Shown: piece by piece, positions 28,840-38,321 of the stretch | How the letters are laid out: each line of letters begins with the position of its first letter | How positions within the stretch are numbered: position 1 is the first letter of the stretch | Assembly (NCBI RefSeq): GCF_026250525.1 | Contig: NZ_CP111048.1 | Coordinates: 62,001 to 126,000 of the forward strand | DNA: 64,000 bases | Reading direction: 5' to 3' | Source: Chondrinema litorale | Lineage (GTDB): Bacteria; Bacteroidota; Bacteroidia; Cytophagales; Flammeovirgaceae | Made by a program: the position numbers and the translations under genes | The notes under the pieces: generated by a model | What the model saw: only the letters and a program-made list of their open reading frames with translations | Databases searched by the model: none | What the model was told of the DNA's origin: nothing

Positions 28840-29214
28840 TTAATCTTCTAATCGACTTATCTCTACAAGATTATTTACTTCATCATCCTTAAATAATCTT
28901 GATTTTACTATAAAGCGTTTGCCCTTAGGTATTTCAAGCGAAAAACTAGAACCTCTACCATCCACCACGTCTATTGTTAACTGGGTATGTTTCCAATATT
29001 CGTATTGATCTCCACTCATCCAGAATGGTACACCACCAATTTCCCCTAATTGTACATCGCTATAACCTATCTTAAATTCATCAGCTGGAAAACACATAGG
29101 TTGAGAACCGTCACAGCATCCTCCACTCTGATGAAAGATTAAGGGGCCGTTTTCAATTATTAGTTCGTTAATTAATTCGATTGTTTTATCCGTTGCAGTG
29201 ACTCTAGGTATCAT
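28840..29214 (-). CDS. DUF779 family protein
   Basis: The 124-residue product matches DUF779 (PF05610), with the conserved block FHQSGGCCDGSQPMCF holding Cys33, Cys34 and Cys41, and the ending of the family. Its function is unknown. DUF779 genes are typically coupled to acetaldehyde-type aldehyde dehydrogenases, as here, where it lies 75 bp after one on the same strand. The three cysteines could bind a metal or accept an aldehyde, which is speculation. Confidence 0.88.
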   Translation of the reverse strand: MIPRVTATDKTIELINELIIENGPLIFHQSGGCCDGSQPMCFPADEFKIGYSDVQLGEIGGVPFWMSGDQYEYWKHTQLTIDVVDGRGSSFSLEIPKGKRFIVKSRLFKDDEVNNLVEISRLED

Positions 29215-29243
29215 ATCATGCTTTGTTTAATTGTTTTATTAGG

Positions 29244-29276
29244 AGGAAGGGGTAAATAAAAAATTTACCGCTTCCT
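29244..29276 (-). promoter_or_regulatory. hairpin between aldehyde dehydrogenase and DUF779 genes
   Basis: Two 14-nt arms (29244-29257 and 29263-29276) pair with one mismatch around a 5-nt loop, starting 13 bp past the dehydrogenase stop. There is no T run, so it is more likely an mRNA-stabilising or processing hairpin than a terminator. Confidence 0.55.
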
Positions 29277-29289
29277 GAATGGAAAACTA

Positions 29290-30816
29290 CTAAAAAAAGC
29301 CTAGCTTCTCCTTCTGATATGATATTAACATATTCTTTGTCTGGCGGTAGTGATTCAACATCATTTTGTGAGTTTCTCTACCAAAACCAGATTTTTTGTA
29401 TCCGCCAAATGGAGCGTGAGCCGGATAAGCGTGATAACAGTTCACCCATACACGACCTGCCTGTATTGCTCTTGGAACTTGATATATCTCATGCGCATCG
29501 CGTGTCCACACACCTGCACCCAACCCATAAAGGGTATCGTTGGCAATTTCAATTGCCTCTTCTGTAGTTTTAAATGTGGTAACTGAGGTTACAGGGCCAA
29601 AAATTTCTTCTTGGAAAACACGCATTTTGTTATGTCCTTTAAATATGGTTGGTTGGATGTAATATCCTTTTTCCAAACCACTATTTAACTGGAACTTACC
29701 ACCACCACAAAGCACTTGCGCTCCTTCTTCACGTCCTATTTGGAGATAGTTAAGTATTTTTTCAAACTGGTCGTTAGATGCCTGTGCACCCATCATAACT
29801 GAAGGATCGAGTGGATTACCCATTTTAATTGCTTTGGTTCTCTCAACCACTCTTTCCATAAACTTATCGTAAATATCTTCGTGTACAAGAATTCTAGAAG
29901 GACAAGTACAAACTTCACCTTGGTTTAATGCAAACATTACTGCACCTTCTACTGCTTTATCAAAATAAGCATCGTCTGCATCACCTACAGATTTAAAGAA
30001 GATGTTTGGCGACTTACCACCTAGTTCCATAGTTACAGGAATAAGGTTTTCAGAAGCATATTGCATAATTAATCTACCCGTAGTAGTCTCTCCAGTAAAT
30101 GCCACTTTTGCAATTCTAGAAGAAGTTGCTAATGGTTTACCTGCCTCTGGACCAAAGCCAGTAACAATGTTTAATACACCTTTTGGTAGTACATCTTGAA
30201 TCAGTTCCATCAAGCACATAATACCAGTTGGTGTTTGCTCTGCAGGCTTTACAATTACACAGTTTCCGGCTGCCAATGCTGGAGCAATTTTCCATGTAGC
30301 CATCAACAATGGGAAGTTCCATGGAATAATTTGACCGACGACACCAATAGGCTCGTGCAAGTTAATGCTGACAGTATGTTCGTCGTGTTCAGAAATTGTA
30401 CTTTCATCTCCTCTTATTACACCTGCGAAATAGCGGAAATGATCGATACATAAAGGAATATCTGCTGCTCTTGTTTCTCTTATTGCCTTACCATTATCGA
30501 TAGTCTCTACAGTAGCTAAGTACTCTAGGTTATCTTCTATAATTTGAGCAATCTTTAACAAAAGATTTGATCTTGTTGCCGCTCCAGTTTTACTCCACGA
30601 AGGGAAAGCTTTGTGTGCCGCATCAAGAGCAAGTTCAATATCTTCTTTGGTAGATCTTGCAGCACGAGTAAAAACTTCTCCGTTAATTGGCGTTACATTA
30701 TCAAAATATTCGCCTCTAACAGGTTTTACCCATTCACCACCAATAAAATTGTCATACTGAGATTTGAAATCTACATGAGTGTCCACAAAAGGGAGCATTG
30801 TTGTTACATTTTCCAT
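29290..30816 (-). CDS. NAD-dependent aldehyde dehydrogenase (AldB/ExaC type)
   Basis: The 508-residue enzyme oxidises aldehydes, probably acetaldehyde, to acids. It shows the NAD-binding blocks IPWNFPL and FTGETTTGR, the general base Glu264 in TMELGGKSP, the catalytic Cys303 in NQGEVCTCPSR and the EIFGPV block. Length and sequence are those of the AldB/ExaC group. It forms an operon with DUF779 and is divergent from an AraC-type regulator. That arrangement is usual for an aldehyde-inducible detoxification or ethanol-use unit. Confidence 0.92.
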   Translation of the reverse strand: MENVTTMLPFVDTHVDFKSQYDNFIGGEWVKPVRGEYFDNVTPINGEVFTRAARSTKEDIELALDAAHKAFPSWSKTGAATRSNLLLKIAQIIEDNLEYLATVETIDNGKAIRETRAADIPLCIDHFRYFAGVIRGDESTISEHDEHTVSINLHEPIGVVGQIIPWNFPLLMATWKIAPALAAGNCVIVKPAEQTPTGIMCLMELIQDVLPKGVLNIVTGFGPEAGKPLATSSRIAKVAFTGETTTGRLIMQYASENLIPVTMELGGKSPNIFFKSVGDADDAYFDKAVEGAVMFALNQGEVCTCPSRILVHEDIYDKFMERVVERTKAIKMGNPLDPSVMMGAQASNDQFEKILNYLQIGREEGAQVLCGGGKFQLNSGLEKGYYIQPTIFKGHNKMRVFQEEIFGPVTSVTTFKTTEEAIEIANDTLYGLGAGVWTRDAHEIYQVPRAIQAGRVWVNCYHAYPAHAPFGGYKKSGFGRETHKMMLNHYRQTKNMLISYQKEKLGFF

Positions 30817-31011
30817 AATTACTAGTATTCGAGATTATTAAAAGATTAAGATGTTTCAATATTCCTAAAATTTATAGCAACTCAGATGGACAATTTTTTC
30901 AAACAATAGCATTATTTTCCCAACTTTAAATCATTGTGGAAATCATAAATATTTTTATTATATTAGTCTATAAACAACACCTATTTTTATTACTAACATA
31001 ATCAACTTACA

Positions 31012-31950
31012 TTGAACTTAATCACTCCATACAGACTTACAGGCATTGATAAATTGCATTCTATGGTTGAACATAGGAATAGGTTTAACCTCGATTTTTG
31101 CGAACTAAACGTATTTGAAACCCACAAACAAGCTTACGATTTTAAGCTAAAATTTGGTGGATTTACAATTACATCAATGCTTCGAGGCAAAAAAGTAATG
31201 AGGCTAAAGGGCGTAGATGATTTTGAATATTTACCAGGAGAAACGCTACTTGCTCCTGCCGAAACATTGTTAAGAATTGATTTTCCTGAAGCTGAAATGG
31301 AACATCCTACACAATGCACAGCATTGGTTTTGGATAACAGTTACCTATTTAAACAGCTTGAGCATATCAATTCGACATGGAATCAAAAAGATTCTCAACT
31401 AAAAGAGTGGAAAATAAATCCAGACGAGTTTTTTCTTAAAAATAATACAGATTTAGCCAGAATAAGTACCCGTCTATTAGATGCTTTTACGGCTAATGAT
31501 CCTTTTAAAGAATACCAAGTAGATCTGATTTTGAGAGAGTTAGTGCTTTGCATGTTAAAATTGCAAAACCTCTCTGTAATAAATAAGGAACACAAATCTG
31601 ATTCGAACAGGTCACCATTCCATGCGGTGTTAAATTATATATCTAATAATTTAAGCTCCGATATTCGTATTGAAGTACTTTGTAGAATAGCTTGTATGAG
31701 CAAGTCTTCTTTTTACAGAGCATTTACTGACGAATATGGAATTACACCTGTACAATTGATTTTAGAAGAGCGTATAAAATACGCCAAGACGTTGTTATGC
31801 GAAGATAATATTAGTATTAAAGAGATTGCTTACGCCTGTGGATTTAACGATCCAAATTACTTTAGCAGGATGTTTAAAAAAATGGAAAATGAATCTCCAG
31901 TAGAATTCAGAACGAAAAATAAAAAGATCAGCAAGCGATTGAGTTTTTAA
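31012..31950 (+). CDS. AraC-family regulator of the aldehyde dehydrogenase operon
   Basis: The 312-residue product has an N-terminal sensor part with the block LDFCELNVFETHKQA and a C-terminal AraC DNA-binding domain (about 205-300, two helix-turn-helix units; IKEIAYACGFNDPNYFSRMF is in the second). The first in-frame start is TTG at 31012. The next ATG, at 31063, would lose 17 residues that fit the family, so I prefer the TTG. It is divergent from the aldehyde dehydrogenase and very probably controls it. Regulators of this type usually act as activators. Confidence 0.85.
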   Translation: MNLITPYRLTGIDKLHSMVEHRNRFNLDFCELNVFETHKQAYDFKLKFGGFTITSMLRGKKVMRLKGVDDFEYLPGETLLAPAETLLRIDFPEAEMEHPTQCTALVLDNSYLFKQLEHINSTWNQKDSQLKEWKINPDEFFLKNNTDLARISTRLLDAFTANDPFKEYQVDLILRELVLCMLKLQNLSVINKEHKSDSNRSPFHAVLNYISNNLSSDIRIEVLCRIACMSKSSFYRAFTDEYGITPVQLILEERIKYAKTLLCEDNISIKEIAYACGFNDPNYFSRMFKKMENESPVEFRTKNKKISKRLSF

Positions 31951-31983
31951 TTAGATTTCTTAGCCTGAGAATCTGCTGTATTA

Positions 31984-33054
31984 CTATTTAAAGAGCACTT
32001 CTTTTTGTAGAAATACTCCAAATTCCCGGGCTTTTTCATTTATTTTATCTTTCACTATATCTCTCACAGTATCGAACATTGTAGTACTAATTTCCACTTT
32101 ATCTTTCTTTATTACTCTCTTCCAAGTTCCTTTTACCTGACCATCTACAATAATTATCGGCCAAAAAATCCCATTAATTGAAATGGCTTTTTTATGATGT
32201 TCTGATGTAATACTAGCATTGCGATTTGTGTAACTAATTAAGTATTCATCAAAGGCGGGCAATAGAAATACATCTTCTTTAGGTTCAGCTATATTTATAT
32301 TATCAGTGAAAAAGCAGGTATCATCTTCCACATTTTCTGAAATCAAATCTGCTTTAATTAGTTCTAAAGCTTTTTTAGCATCTCGCACTTTTAAACCAGA
32401 CCACCAAATAAAATCTTTGAGCGTTGCCGGACCATGACTGGCAAAATATTTTTTAGCAAGTGTTGCCAATGCTTCTTCTTGTGTAAGGAGATTTTTTTGA
32501 GGAACACGTTCTGGTAATAAAGCATAAGTTTGCTTTTTACCTTTCATTTTTCCACTGCAAATAATGCCCTCCAATTCTGCACACATAAACAAATGAGACG
32601 CTCTGTTAGCACTGGTATCTATTCCAGCTTTTTGTAATTCTACAACTATCTCTTCTCGGGTTAAGTGTTTGCCTCCTTCCAGATTTCTCACTATAATATC
32701 ATTACTCTTGGCGATAGTTTTATCATCTAGTTCCAGTTGTTTATGCCTACCTTTATTAGCAGCTAAGATTTGTGGCGCTGTTAATTCTAGTATCCAATAA
32801 ATATCTGATGCAGTAACCACATGCCAAGTTGGTCTCATTAAATGTGTTCGAAGTATCTCAGCAGCATCTAAAGCTTTTCTTACATCATTCTCAGTAAAAT
32901 GTGGTAATCTTTGTGCTATTGCCCAATTAACCATTGCTGCATCTTGTGCTTGCATCGCTCCCATCCATTTAACCAATTCAGTTATAGTTTTAAACTGTTT
33001 TTGCGTAATCTGCTGGTTATACATTCTTGCTCGGGCAATGTCGATCAGATTCAT
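31984..33054 (-). CDS. AlkZ-like winged-helix DNA glycosylase (HTH_42)
   Basis: The 356-residue product belongs to the HTH_42 family (PF06224), which includes AlkZ and YcaQ, glycosylases that unhook interstrand crosslinks or excise bulky alkylated bases. The motif MGAMQAQDA places Gln35 and Gln37 in the Q-x-Q catalytic pattern of the AlkZ group. YcaQ-type enzymes have Q-x-D. The block RTHLMRPTWHVV is another family signature. It shares a strand with the upstream MarR-GNAT gene (47-bp gap), so the two may be co-transcribed as a response to toxic alkylating compounds. Confidence 0.82.
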   Translation of the reverse strand: MNLIDIARARMYNQQITQKQFKTITELVKWMGAMQAQDAAMVNWAIAQRLPHFTENDVRKALDAAEILRTHLMRPTWHVVTASDIYWILELTAPQILAANKGRHKQLELDDKTIAKSNDIIVRNLEGGKHLTREEIVVELQKAGIDTSANRASHLFMCAELEGIICSGKMKGKKQTYALLPERVPQKNLLTQEEALATLAKKYFASHGPATLKDFIWWSGLKVRDAKKALELIKADLISENVEDDTCFFTDNINIAEPKEDVFLLPAFDEYLISYTNRNASITSEHHKKAISINGIFWPIIIVDGQVKGTWKRVIKKDKVEISTTMFDTVRDIVKDKINEKAREFGVFLQKEVLFK

Positions 33055-33101
33055 ATTTCTTTAAAAAATTAAGCCTCGTTTAACTTAATCAAAGATAGAG
33101 T

Positions 33102-34025
33102 TTACAGATGCATTTCATACTTTCTTTCAATAATCTCTCTGCCAAAAGTAGTAGTTGTTTTTTCTTCTACTAACTCAAATCCATTTCTTGTATACAAACT
33201 AGCTGCCGTAGGCAAACCTTCGGTTGTTAATAAGAATGCTTTTTTAAAGCCTTTTTCCTGCATAAAATCCATATACAACTGCATCATTTTTTTACCTAAA
33301 CCAATACCTCTGTATGCCGGAAAAATAAAGAAATAACGGAGTTGTGCTGTGTTATTTCCTCTATCGAACAAACATAAAAACCCTATTTTCTTTTTATTAT
33401 GCTCACAAACCCAAACCCTACTGGTTTCCGGATTGTAGTTTTCATAAAACTCAGCCATGCTTTTAACCACATAATACTCAAAATCAAGCCCGAAATCCAT
33501 CGAAGACTTATACATTTCTCCATGTGTTTGAATTACAAAACCCATATCTCCAGACTCCAATGTTGTTCTAATATTGATATCACTCAAAGATAATTCAGGG
33601 TCAGCTTGCTGTTTGTTTAAATACATTTCACTCTTTTTAAACATTCCAGCCAGTTCTTCTTTGGCATCTGTAGTTAAGTGATTGGTATAATGCTCAATTT
33701 GCTCTTCAGATCTAACCGTCATCTCATCGAAAAGATCTTTCCCTTTTAATGTTAGACTTAGGTTCTGCACTCTTTTATCTTCAACTGAAACTGATTTTAC
33801 GATCAATCCTTCTTTCTCAAATTTTTTCAGGATTCTGCTTAAATAGCCTTTATCAATTTGGATGGCAACTAAAAGTTCGGCTGTAGGAATCGATTCTTTT
33901 TGCCCAAGTTCATACAACACCCTAGACTCAGAGAGTGAAAGTGGACTGTTTAAAATTTTGTTATTTACTAAACCAAGAAAGTTTGTATAGAATCTGTTAA
34001 ATGCTCTAATCTGCTGTACTACCAT
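33102..34025 (-). CDS. MarR-type regulator fused to GNAT acetyltransferase
   Basis: The 307-residue product combines an N-terminal MarR winged helix (1-145, with LSESRVLYELGQKE and VSVEDKRVQNLSLT) and a C-terminal GNAT acetyltransferase domain (about 155-305). The latter has the acetyl-CoA loop YRGIGLGKKM and the SLYTRNGFELV end. This two-domain family is common and may acetylate a small toxic compound while sensing it. It precedes the AlkZ-like gene on the same strand. Confidence 0.87.
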   Translation of the reverse strand: MVVQQIRAFNRFYTNFLGLVNNKILNSPLSLSESRVLYELGQKESIPTAELLVAIQIDKGYLSRILKKFEKEGLIVKSVSVEDKRVQNLSLTLKGKDLFDEMTVRSEEQIEHYTNHLTTDAKEELAGMFKKSEMYLNKQQADPELSLSDINIRTTLESGDMGFVIQTHGEMYKSSMDFGLDFEYYVVKSMAEFYENYNPETSRVWVCEHNKKKIGFLCLFDRGNNTAQLRYFFIFPAYRGIGLGKKMMQLYMDFMQEKGFKKAFLLTTEGLPTAASLYTRNGFELVEEKTTTTFGREIIERKYEMHL

Positions 34026-34132
34026 TATTATTACTGTATTTGTATTTACTTAAAATAAACCTAATTAGTTGACAAAATCAACTAATTATTTATTAAATAA
34101 TTAGTATCAAGAAAATTATTGCAAATAAGCTG

Positions 34133-34504
34133 CTACAAGGCTTGACCAAACATTATTCTATGCCCATCAATTGTTCTAATGGCAAACTCACGTTGGCTCC
34201 AAGGTTTATCTTCAGGCTTAGTCAAAATTTCTACATCATTAACTACAAACTCTTTATATAAATCATCAATTCCACTCACTTCTACATAAGCAAAATATGA
34301 ATGATTGCTGGTTTCAAAGGCAGATTTATCATCTGCACATTCACCTAACATTACAACAAAGCTTTCTCTTTTTAGAAAATGCCAGCCTTCGCCATTCCAA
34401 AGAGATTGGAAACCCAGCTTTTCCTGATAATAAATTGCAGATTTTTCAAGATTTTGGACCGCTAACACATAGCGAGTTGCTAAAATTTTAGATTGATTTT
34501 CCAT
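34133..34504 (-). CDS. VOC family (glyoxalase/bleomycin-resistance-like) protein
   Basis: The 123-residue product has the two beta-alpha-beta-beta-beta units of the vicinal-oxygen-chelate fold: YVLAVQNLEKSAIYYQEKLGF at the start and the IRTIDGHRIMFGQ block at the end. Members bind or convert small electrophiles, often via a metal. The usual N-terminal metal-binding His is not obvious here. The neighbours (MarR-GNAT, quinone-oxidoreductase-like) fit a detoxification role. Confidence 0.8.
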   Translation of the reverse strand: MENQSKILATRYVLAVQNLEKSAIYYQEKLGFQSLWNGEGWHFLKRESFVVMLGECADDKSAFETSNHSYFAYVEVSGIDDLYKEFVVNDVEILTKPEDKPWSQREFAIRTIDGHRIMFGQAL

Positions 34505-34565
34505 GATAAGTTGATTAGTTTAAAAAAAATCTATTGCAGCCCTTAGTGATTTGGTACTTAAAAAT

Positions 34566-34598
34566 AAAAAAACACAAACCAATTTGGAATGTGTTTCT
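34566..34598 (-). terminator. terminator after the zinc-type oxidoreductase gene
   Basis: Arms AAACACA and TGTGTTT flank a loop of 13 nt that can pair further (CCAA/TTGG). On the minus strand a T-rich tract follows. Confidence 0.6.
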
Positions 34599-34625
34599 CT
34601 ATCTATTTTAGATAATTGAAGAATA

Positions 34626-35552
34626 TTAGTCAATTTTAACTACCAATTTTCCTCTGGTTCTTCTGCTTTCTAGTTGTTTGTGAGCCTTTCCAATTTGCTC
34701 CAGATTGTAAACTTGTTGAATATGAACTTTTACTGCACCTTCTGCTAAATATTTTGCCACTTGCTCCATATCTTCTCCATTAGACTCAACCAAAATCCAA
34801 GGTGCTTCTACATCATCTCGAATGGCTGTTAAATCTTTAGCAGCTGATGGTATAGAATGAAGAAACCCTCCTTTTTTAAGGACTTTTAAAGATTTCTCCG
34901 CGACTTCTCCCCCAACTCCGTCTAGAACAACATCTATGTCTTTAACAGCTGTTTCAAAGTTTACAGCATTGTAATCTATAAATTCATCTGTGCCTAATTG
35001 CTCTAAAAACTCTTTGTTTTTAGCAGAAGCTGTAGCAATCACATAAGCACCAAAACTCTTGGCGATTTGTATAGCTAAATGGCCAACTCCACCAGCACCA
35101 GCATGAATTAAAACTCGGTCTCCTGTTTTTATATTCGCATACTTTACAATGGTTTGATAAACAGTAAGTGCAGCTAAGGGAGCCGCAGCAGCTTCTTCGA
35201 AGCTGATGTTTTGTGGCTTAATTACCAGATGTGATTCAGGAGCTGCTACATACTCTGCATAGGCATTTCCACTCCCCGGAAAGTTAACCATACCAAATAC
35301 CTCGTCTCCCACTTTGAATTTACTATCTGTCGCTGCTTTTTCTACTACACCAGAAACATCCCAACCTAGTATATAAGGTTGCTTAAGCTTTTTTGCCATT
35401 GCTTTGCCTTGTCTGGTTTTATAGTCAACAGGATTTAATCCAATTGTTTTAACTTTAACAAGTACTTCTCCAGATGCTAATTGAGGAACAGCAGTCTCTA
35501 TCAATTCAAACTGATCAATATCTCCAAATGCTCTTAATGTAATCGCTTTCAT
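34626..35552 (-). CDS. NADPH:quinone oxidoreductase-like MDR enzyme
   Basis: The 308-residue product is a medium-chain dehydrogenase/reductase of the zinc-free quinone oxidoreductase type. It has the GroES-like N-terminal part with GLNPVDYKTRQG and the nucleotide-binding loop IHAGAGGVGHLAIQIAK. The segment LESRRTRGKLVV closes the fold. It should reduce quinones or alkenals using NADPH. It is divergent from an AraC-type regulator and clusters with other probable detoxification genes. Confidence 0.88.
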   Translation of the reverse strand: MKAITLRAFGDIDQFELIETAVPQLASGEVLVKVKTIGLNPVDYKTRQGKAMAKKLKQPYILGWDVSGVVEKAATDSKFKVGDEVFGMVNFPGSGNAYAEYVAAPESHLVIKPQNISFEEAAAAPLAALTVYQTIVKYANIKTGDRVLIHAGAGGVGHLAIQIAKSFGAYVIATASAKNKEFLEQLGTDEFIDYNAVNFETAVKDIDVVLDGVGGEVAEKSLKVLKKGGFLHSIPSAAKDLTAIRDDVEAPWILVESNGEDMEQVAKYLAEGAVKVHIQQVYNLEQIGKAHKQLESRRTRGKLVVKID

Positions 35553-35712
35553 TTTTTATTTATTTGTTGATTATGATGCAAAACTAATTGCGTTTTAATA
35601 TGTTATTTATGTATTTAAATTGGATTAAAGTGTACAATTATCTGTTATATAGTCATTCTATTGATTTATAATTGTATATTTAACTAATTATTGAAGAAAA
35701 TGTCCAATAAAT

Positions 35713-36603
35713 ATGCATACTGAGTATTCAAATATGGCTTTTGAGGTTTCTATTGAAACTGTAAGTAAATGGGAGAAAAAGGCACACAAGCATTCTTTTT
35801 TTGAACTCGTTTACATAAAAGAAGGCAAAGGCAAGCAATGCATCAATTACAACATATTCGATTACGAAAAGAATAACATTTTTCTTCTACCTCCGCTAGA
35901 CTGTCACTCATTTAATATTGAGATTCCTACAACTTTTGTTTTTCTTAAGTTCTCGGAGAAATTATTTGAGCAAAATAATGCCTATGAAATCAACATTCAA
36001 AACTGGTTTGATAAGATAGCATACATCCTTAGAAACTATAACAAAGCCACTGGTAATATCATTAAAAATCAAGAAGACAATAGTAAGATTGTACAACTAA
36101 TAGATTTAATTATTGCCGAAAACCAGAAAAGAGACCAATACTCTACAGCAATTATTCAAAGTATGGTAGTTGGGATTCTTAACTTGCTTACAAGACATAT
36201 AGAACAAGAGGTTTATAACATTGCAAAGCCCAACGATTCTAAATTTAGTGCATTGTTAAAATACATACAGAAACATCTCTTTGATAATGAGAAATTAAAA
36301 ATCCCAATTTTAGCAGAAAGATTTAATATTTCTCCTACTTATTTTAGTGAGTACTTTAAACAAAACTATGGAGCTACTTTACAAAAGTATATCTTAAAAT
36401 CAAGGTTTAAAGTTGTGGAAACCAGACTTTTATATTCTGACCTTACTATAAAAGAAATTGCCTTCGAAGTAGGTTTTTCTGATTCGAGTCACCTTTCAAA
36501 TATTTTTAAAAGGCATTATAAAATGTCGATTGGAGCGTTTAGAAAAAGGGGTGAATATCAATTATTAAAAACATCGAACACAACGGGGAAATGTGCCATT
36601 TAA
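35713..36603 (+). CDS. AraC-family regulator divergent from the oxidoreductase
   Basis: The 296-residue product has an N-terminal cupin-like sensor part (WEKKAHKHSFFELVYIKEGKG) and a C-terminal AraC DNA-binding domain (about 185-285) with FNISPTYFSEYFKQNYG and IAFEVGFSDSSHLSNIFKRH. It starts 160 bp from the divergent quinone-oxidoreductase-like gene and probably regulates it. The ligand is unknown. Confidence 0.87.
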   Translation: MHTEYSNMAFEVSIETVSKWEKKAHKHSFFELVYIKEGKGKQCINYNIFDYEKNNIFLLPPLDCHSFNIEIPTTFVFLKFSEKLFEQNNAYEINIQNWFDKIAYILRNYNKATGNIIKNQEDNSKIVQLIDLIIAENQKRDQYSTAIIQSMVVGILNLLTRHIEQEVYNIAKPNDSKFSALLKYIQKHLFDNEKLKIPILAERFNISPTYFSEYFKQNYGATLQKYILKSRFKVVETRLLYSDLTIKEIAFEVGFSDSSHLSNIFKRHYKMSIGAFRKRGEYQLLKTSNTTGKCAI

Positions 36604-36727
36604 TATTTTTCTTGAGTACCTTCCAAAGAAACAAAAGCCCAAAATAATTACTTGATTTTTTTAGACAAAAGCTGACCTGTAAAGCTGCTAAAGCAGCTCG
36701 GTTTAAAGCATTAATACACAATTAAAG

Positions 36728-36758
36728 AAAACACCCCGAAAAACTTCGGGATGCTTTT
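36728..36758 (-). terminator. terminator of the SusC/SusD operon
   Basis: Arms CATCCCGAA and TTCGGGGTG (minus strand, one G-T pair) enclose a short A/T loop and are followed by a T-rich tract. It lies about 25 bp past the SusD stop. Confidence 0.8.
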
Positions 36759-36781
36759 CATCTAATTTTTAATTCTAATTC

Positions 36782-38272
36782 TTATTGATAAATTTCTGTT
36801 CTATCAAAAACACCTGGTACTGGACTAGGGGCATTTAAGTTTGAGTTTAGCTCATCCTGACCATAAATTAACCTTTGAGGAAATTCTGCACCTCTGTTAA
36901 GTGTCATTTCAACAGGAATTGAGATCGCATCATCTTGTGTTCTACGAAGATCGTTAAAGCCTAAGTAAGTACCTACAAAAGTAACATAGCGCTCTTCAAG
37001 AATTTCCATTAACAATGCATCATCGGCAGATAAACCATCTGTGTTTGCGATACCTCCAGAAGCAAAATCTGCAGCTACATATGGCTCGTAAACTGCTGCA
37101 AAATCTGCAAGATAAGTCGCATCGATATATCCACCCTCGTTCATGTATGCTCTAAACTCATTTAAGTGAGTTAAACCTGCATCGAAACCTTGGCTACGAA
37201 GACCAGCTTCTGCTAACGTTAATAAGTTCTCAGCATAAGTTATTGTTCTGTAATCCATATCAATTCCAACAGCGCCATTATAGGCATCACCATTAGAAAC
37301 TGCTAGGTAGTTTGGCTCTAAACGACCAGTATAACTATCTGCTCCATTATCTAGGTATAAGTACATGAAACGAGCAGTTTCGTCGGTTTTATCATTTCCT
37401 CTGTATTCTGGCTCAGATGGATCAAGTAAATCAGCAGCATAAACCTGCTCACCATCGGCATCATCGCCAACACCAGCATCCATATCACCAGCACGACCTA
37501 CTACTAAGAAATCGTAAGTCATGTTCATGTCACCATCGTTTGTAATACCATGTGGAGAAATCATATCACCGTCTGCACTACTAATACCACTTAATGCCTC
37601 AGTATAAGCAGAAGAATAATCTTTTAAATCCATATAGTAGCGAGCCTTTAGGGTATGAGCAACCTCAAGCCAGTTAGCTTTTACACCACTAAAATGAATA
37701 TCTGCATCTCCTGGAGAAGAACCTTCACCAGATTCTAAATCGGCAATTGCTTCGTCTAGTAAACTAAGTAATGCAGGATATAAGGTAGAAACCTGTCCAT
37801 CAAATTCTGGATTAGCAATATCAAACTGAATAGTTTGAGTAAAAGGAACATCTCCCCATAATTCAGTTGCTTCACCAATTGCATTAGCTTTAATAATCTT
37901 AGCGATACCAATCATGTGGCGATCGTTTGTCTCAGTCGATTTTTCAATTATCAAAGTAGTTTGGCTTACCACACCTTGATATAAGTTAGACCAATCTGAG
38001 TTAAAATTACCTGCGTTTACATTGTACAAGGCATAATCTGCATACTGGCGGTCAGCACCATTATAATAACCAGACCACATGTTAGCAACCCTGTTAGCAT
38101 GCCCTTCTTGAATAGTCATGTTAGCTACCTGAGCACCGGTTAAAATCAAACTTGCAGAAGCATCTGTCGGATTATTGGGATCGACATTCAAATCATCTAC
38201 AATAGATTCACAAGAAGTCCCAAAAATTGCCAGAAATACTGCTATATATTTATAAAAACTGAATTTTTTCAT
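36782..38272 (-). CDS. SusD/RagB-family outer-membrane lipoprotein
   Basis: The 496-residue product has a lipoprotein signal (lipobox with Cys21) and the SusD-like fold of the second type (PF12771): DLNVDPNNPTDAS at the start, ATELWGDVPFTQT and VKANWLEVAHTLKARYYMDL. It should form the surface lid over the SusC channel 49 bp upstream. SusD proteins of this type occur with SusC pairs for peptides and other non-starch substrates as well as glycans. The neighbouring amine oxidase and amidohydrolase argue for a nitrogen-containing substrate, which is inference. Confidence 0.92.
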   Translation of the reverse strand: MKKFSFYKYIAVFLAIFGTSCESIVDDLNVDPNNPTDASASLILTGAQVANMTIQEGHANRVANMWSGYYNGADRQYADYALYNVNAGNFNSDWSNLYQGVVSQTTLIIEKSTETNDRHMIGIAKIIKANAIGEATELWGDVPFTQTIQFDIANPEFDGQVSTLYPALLSLLDEAIADLESGEGSSPGDADIHFSGVKANWLEVAHTLKARYYMDLKDYSSAYTEALSGISSADGDMISPHGITNDGDMNMTYDFLVVGRAGDMDAGVGDDADGEQVYAADLLDPSEPEYRGNDKTDETARFMYLYLDNGADSYTGRLEPNYLAVSNGDAYNGAVGIDMDYRTITYAENLLTLAEAGLRSQGFDAGLTHLNEFRAYMNEGGYIDATYLADFAAVYEPYVAADFASGGIANTDGLSADDALLMEILEERYVTFVGTYLGFNDLRRTQDDAISIPVEMTLNRGAEFPQRLIYGQDELNSNLNAPSPVPGVFDRTEIYQ

Positions 38273-38321
38273 AAGAGTATTTTATTTGAATTTTTCTGTT
38301 AAAAATGAAACAGATTATCAA

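Noticed and set aside
36673..36688. Short palindrome AGCTGC-TAAA-GCAGCT after an AraC gene
   Set aside because: Six-bp stem with no T run on either side. Too weak to call a terminator.
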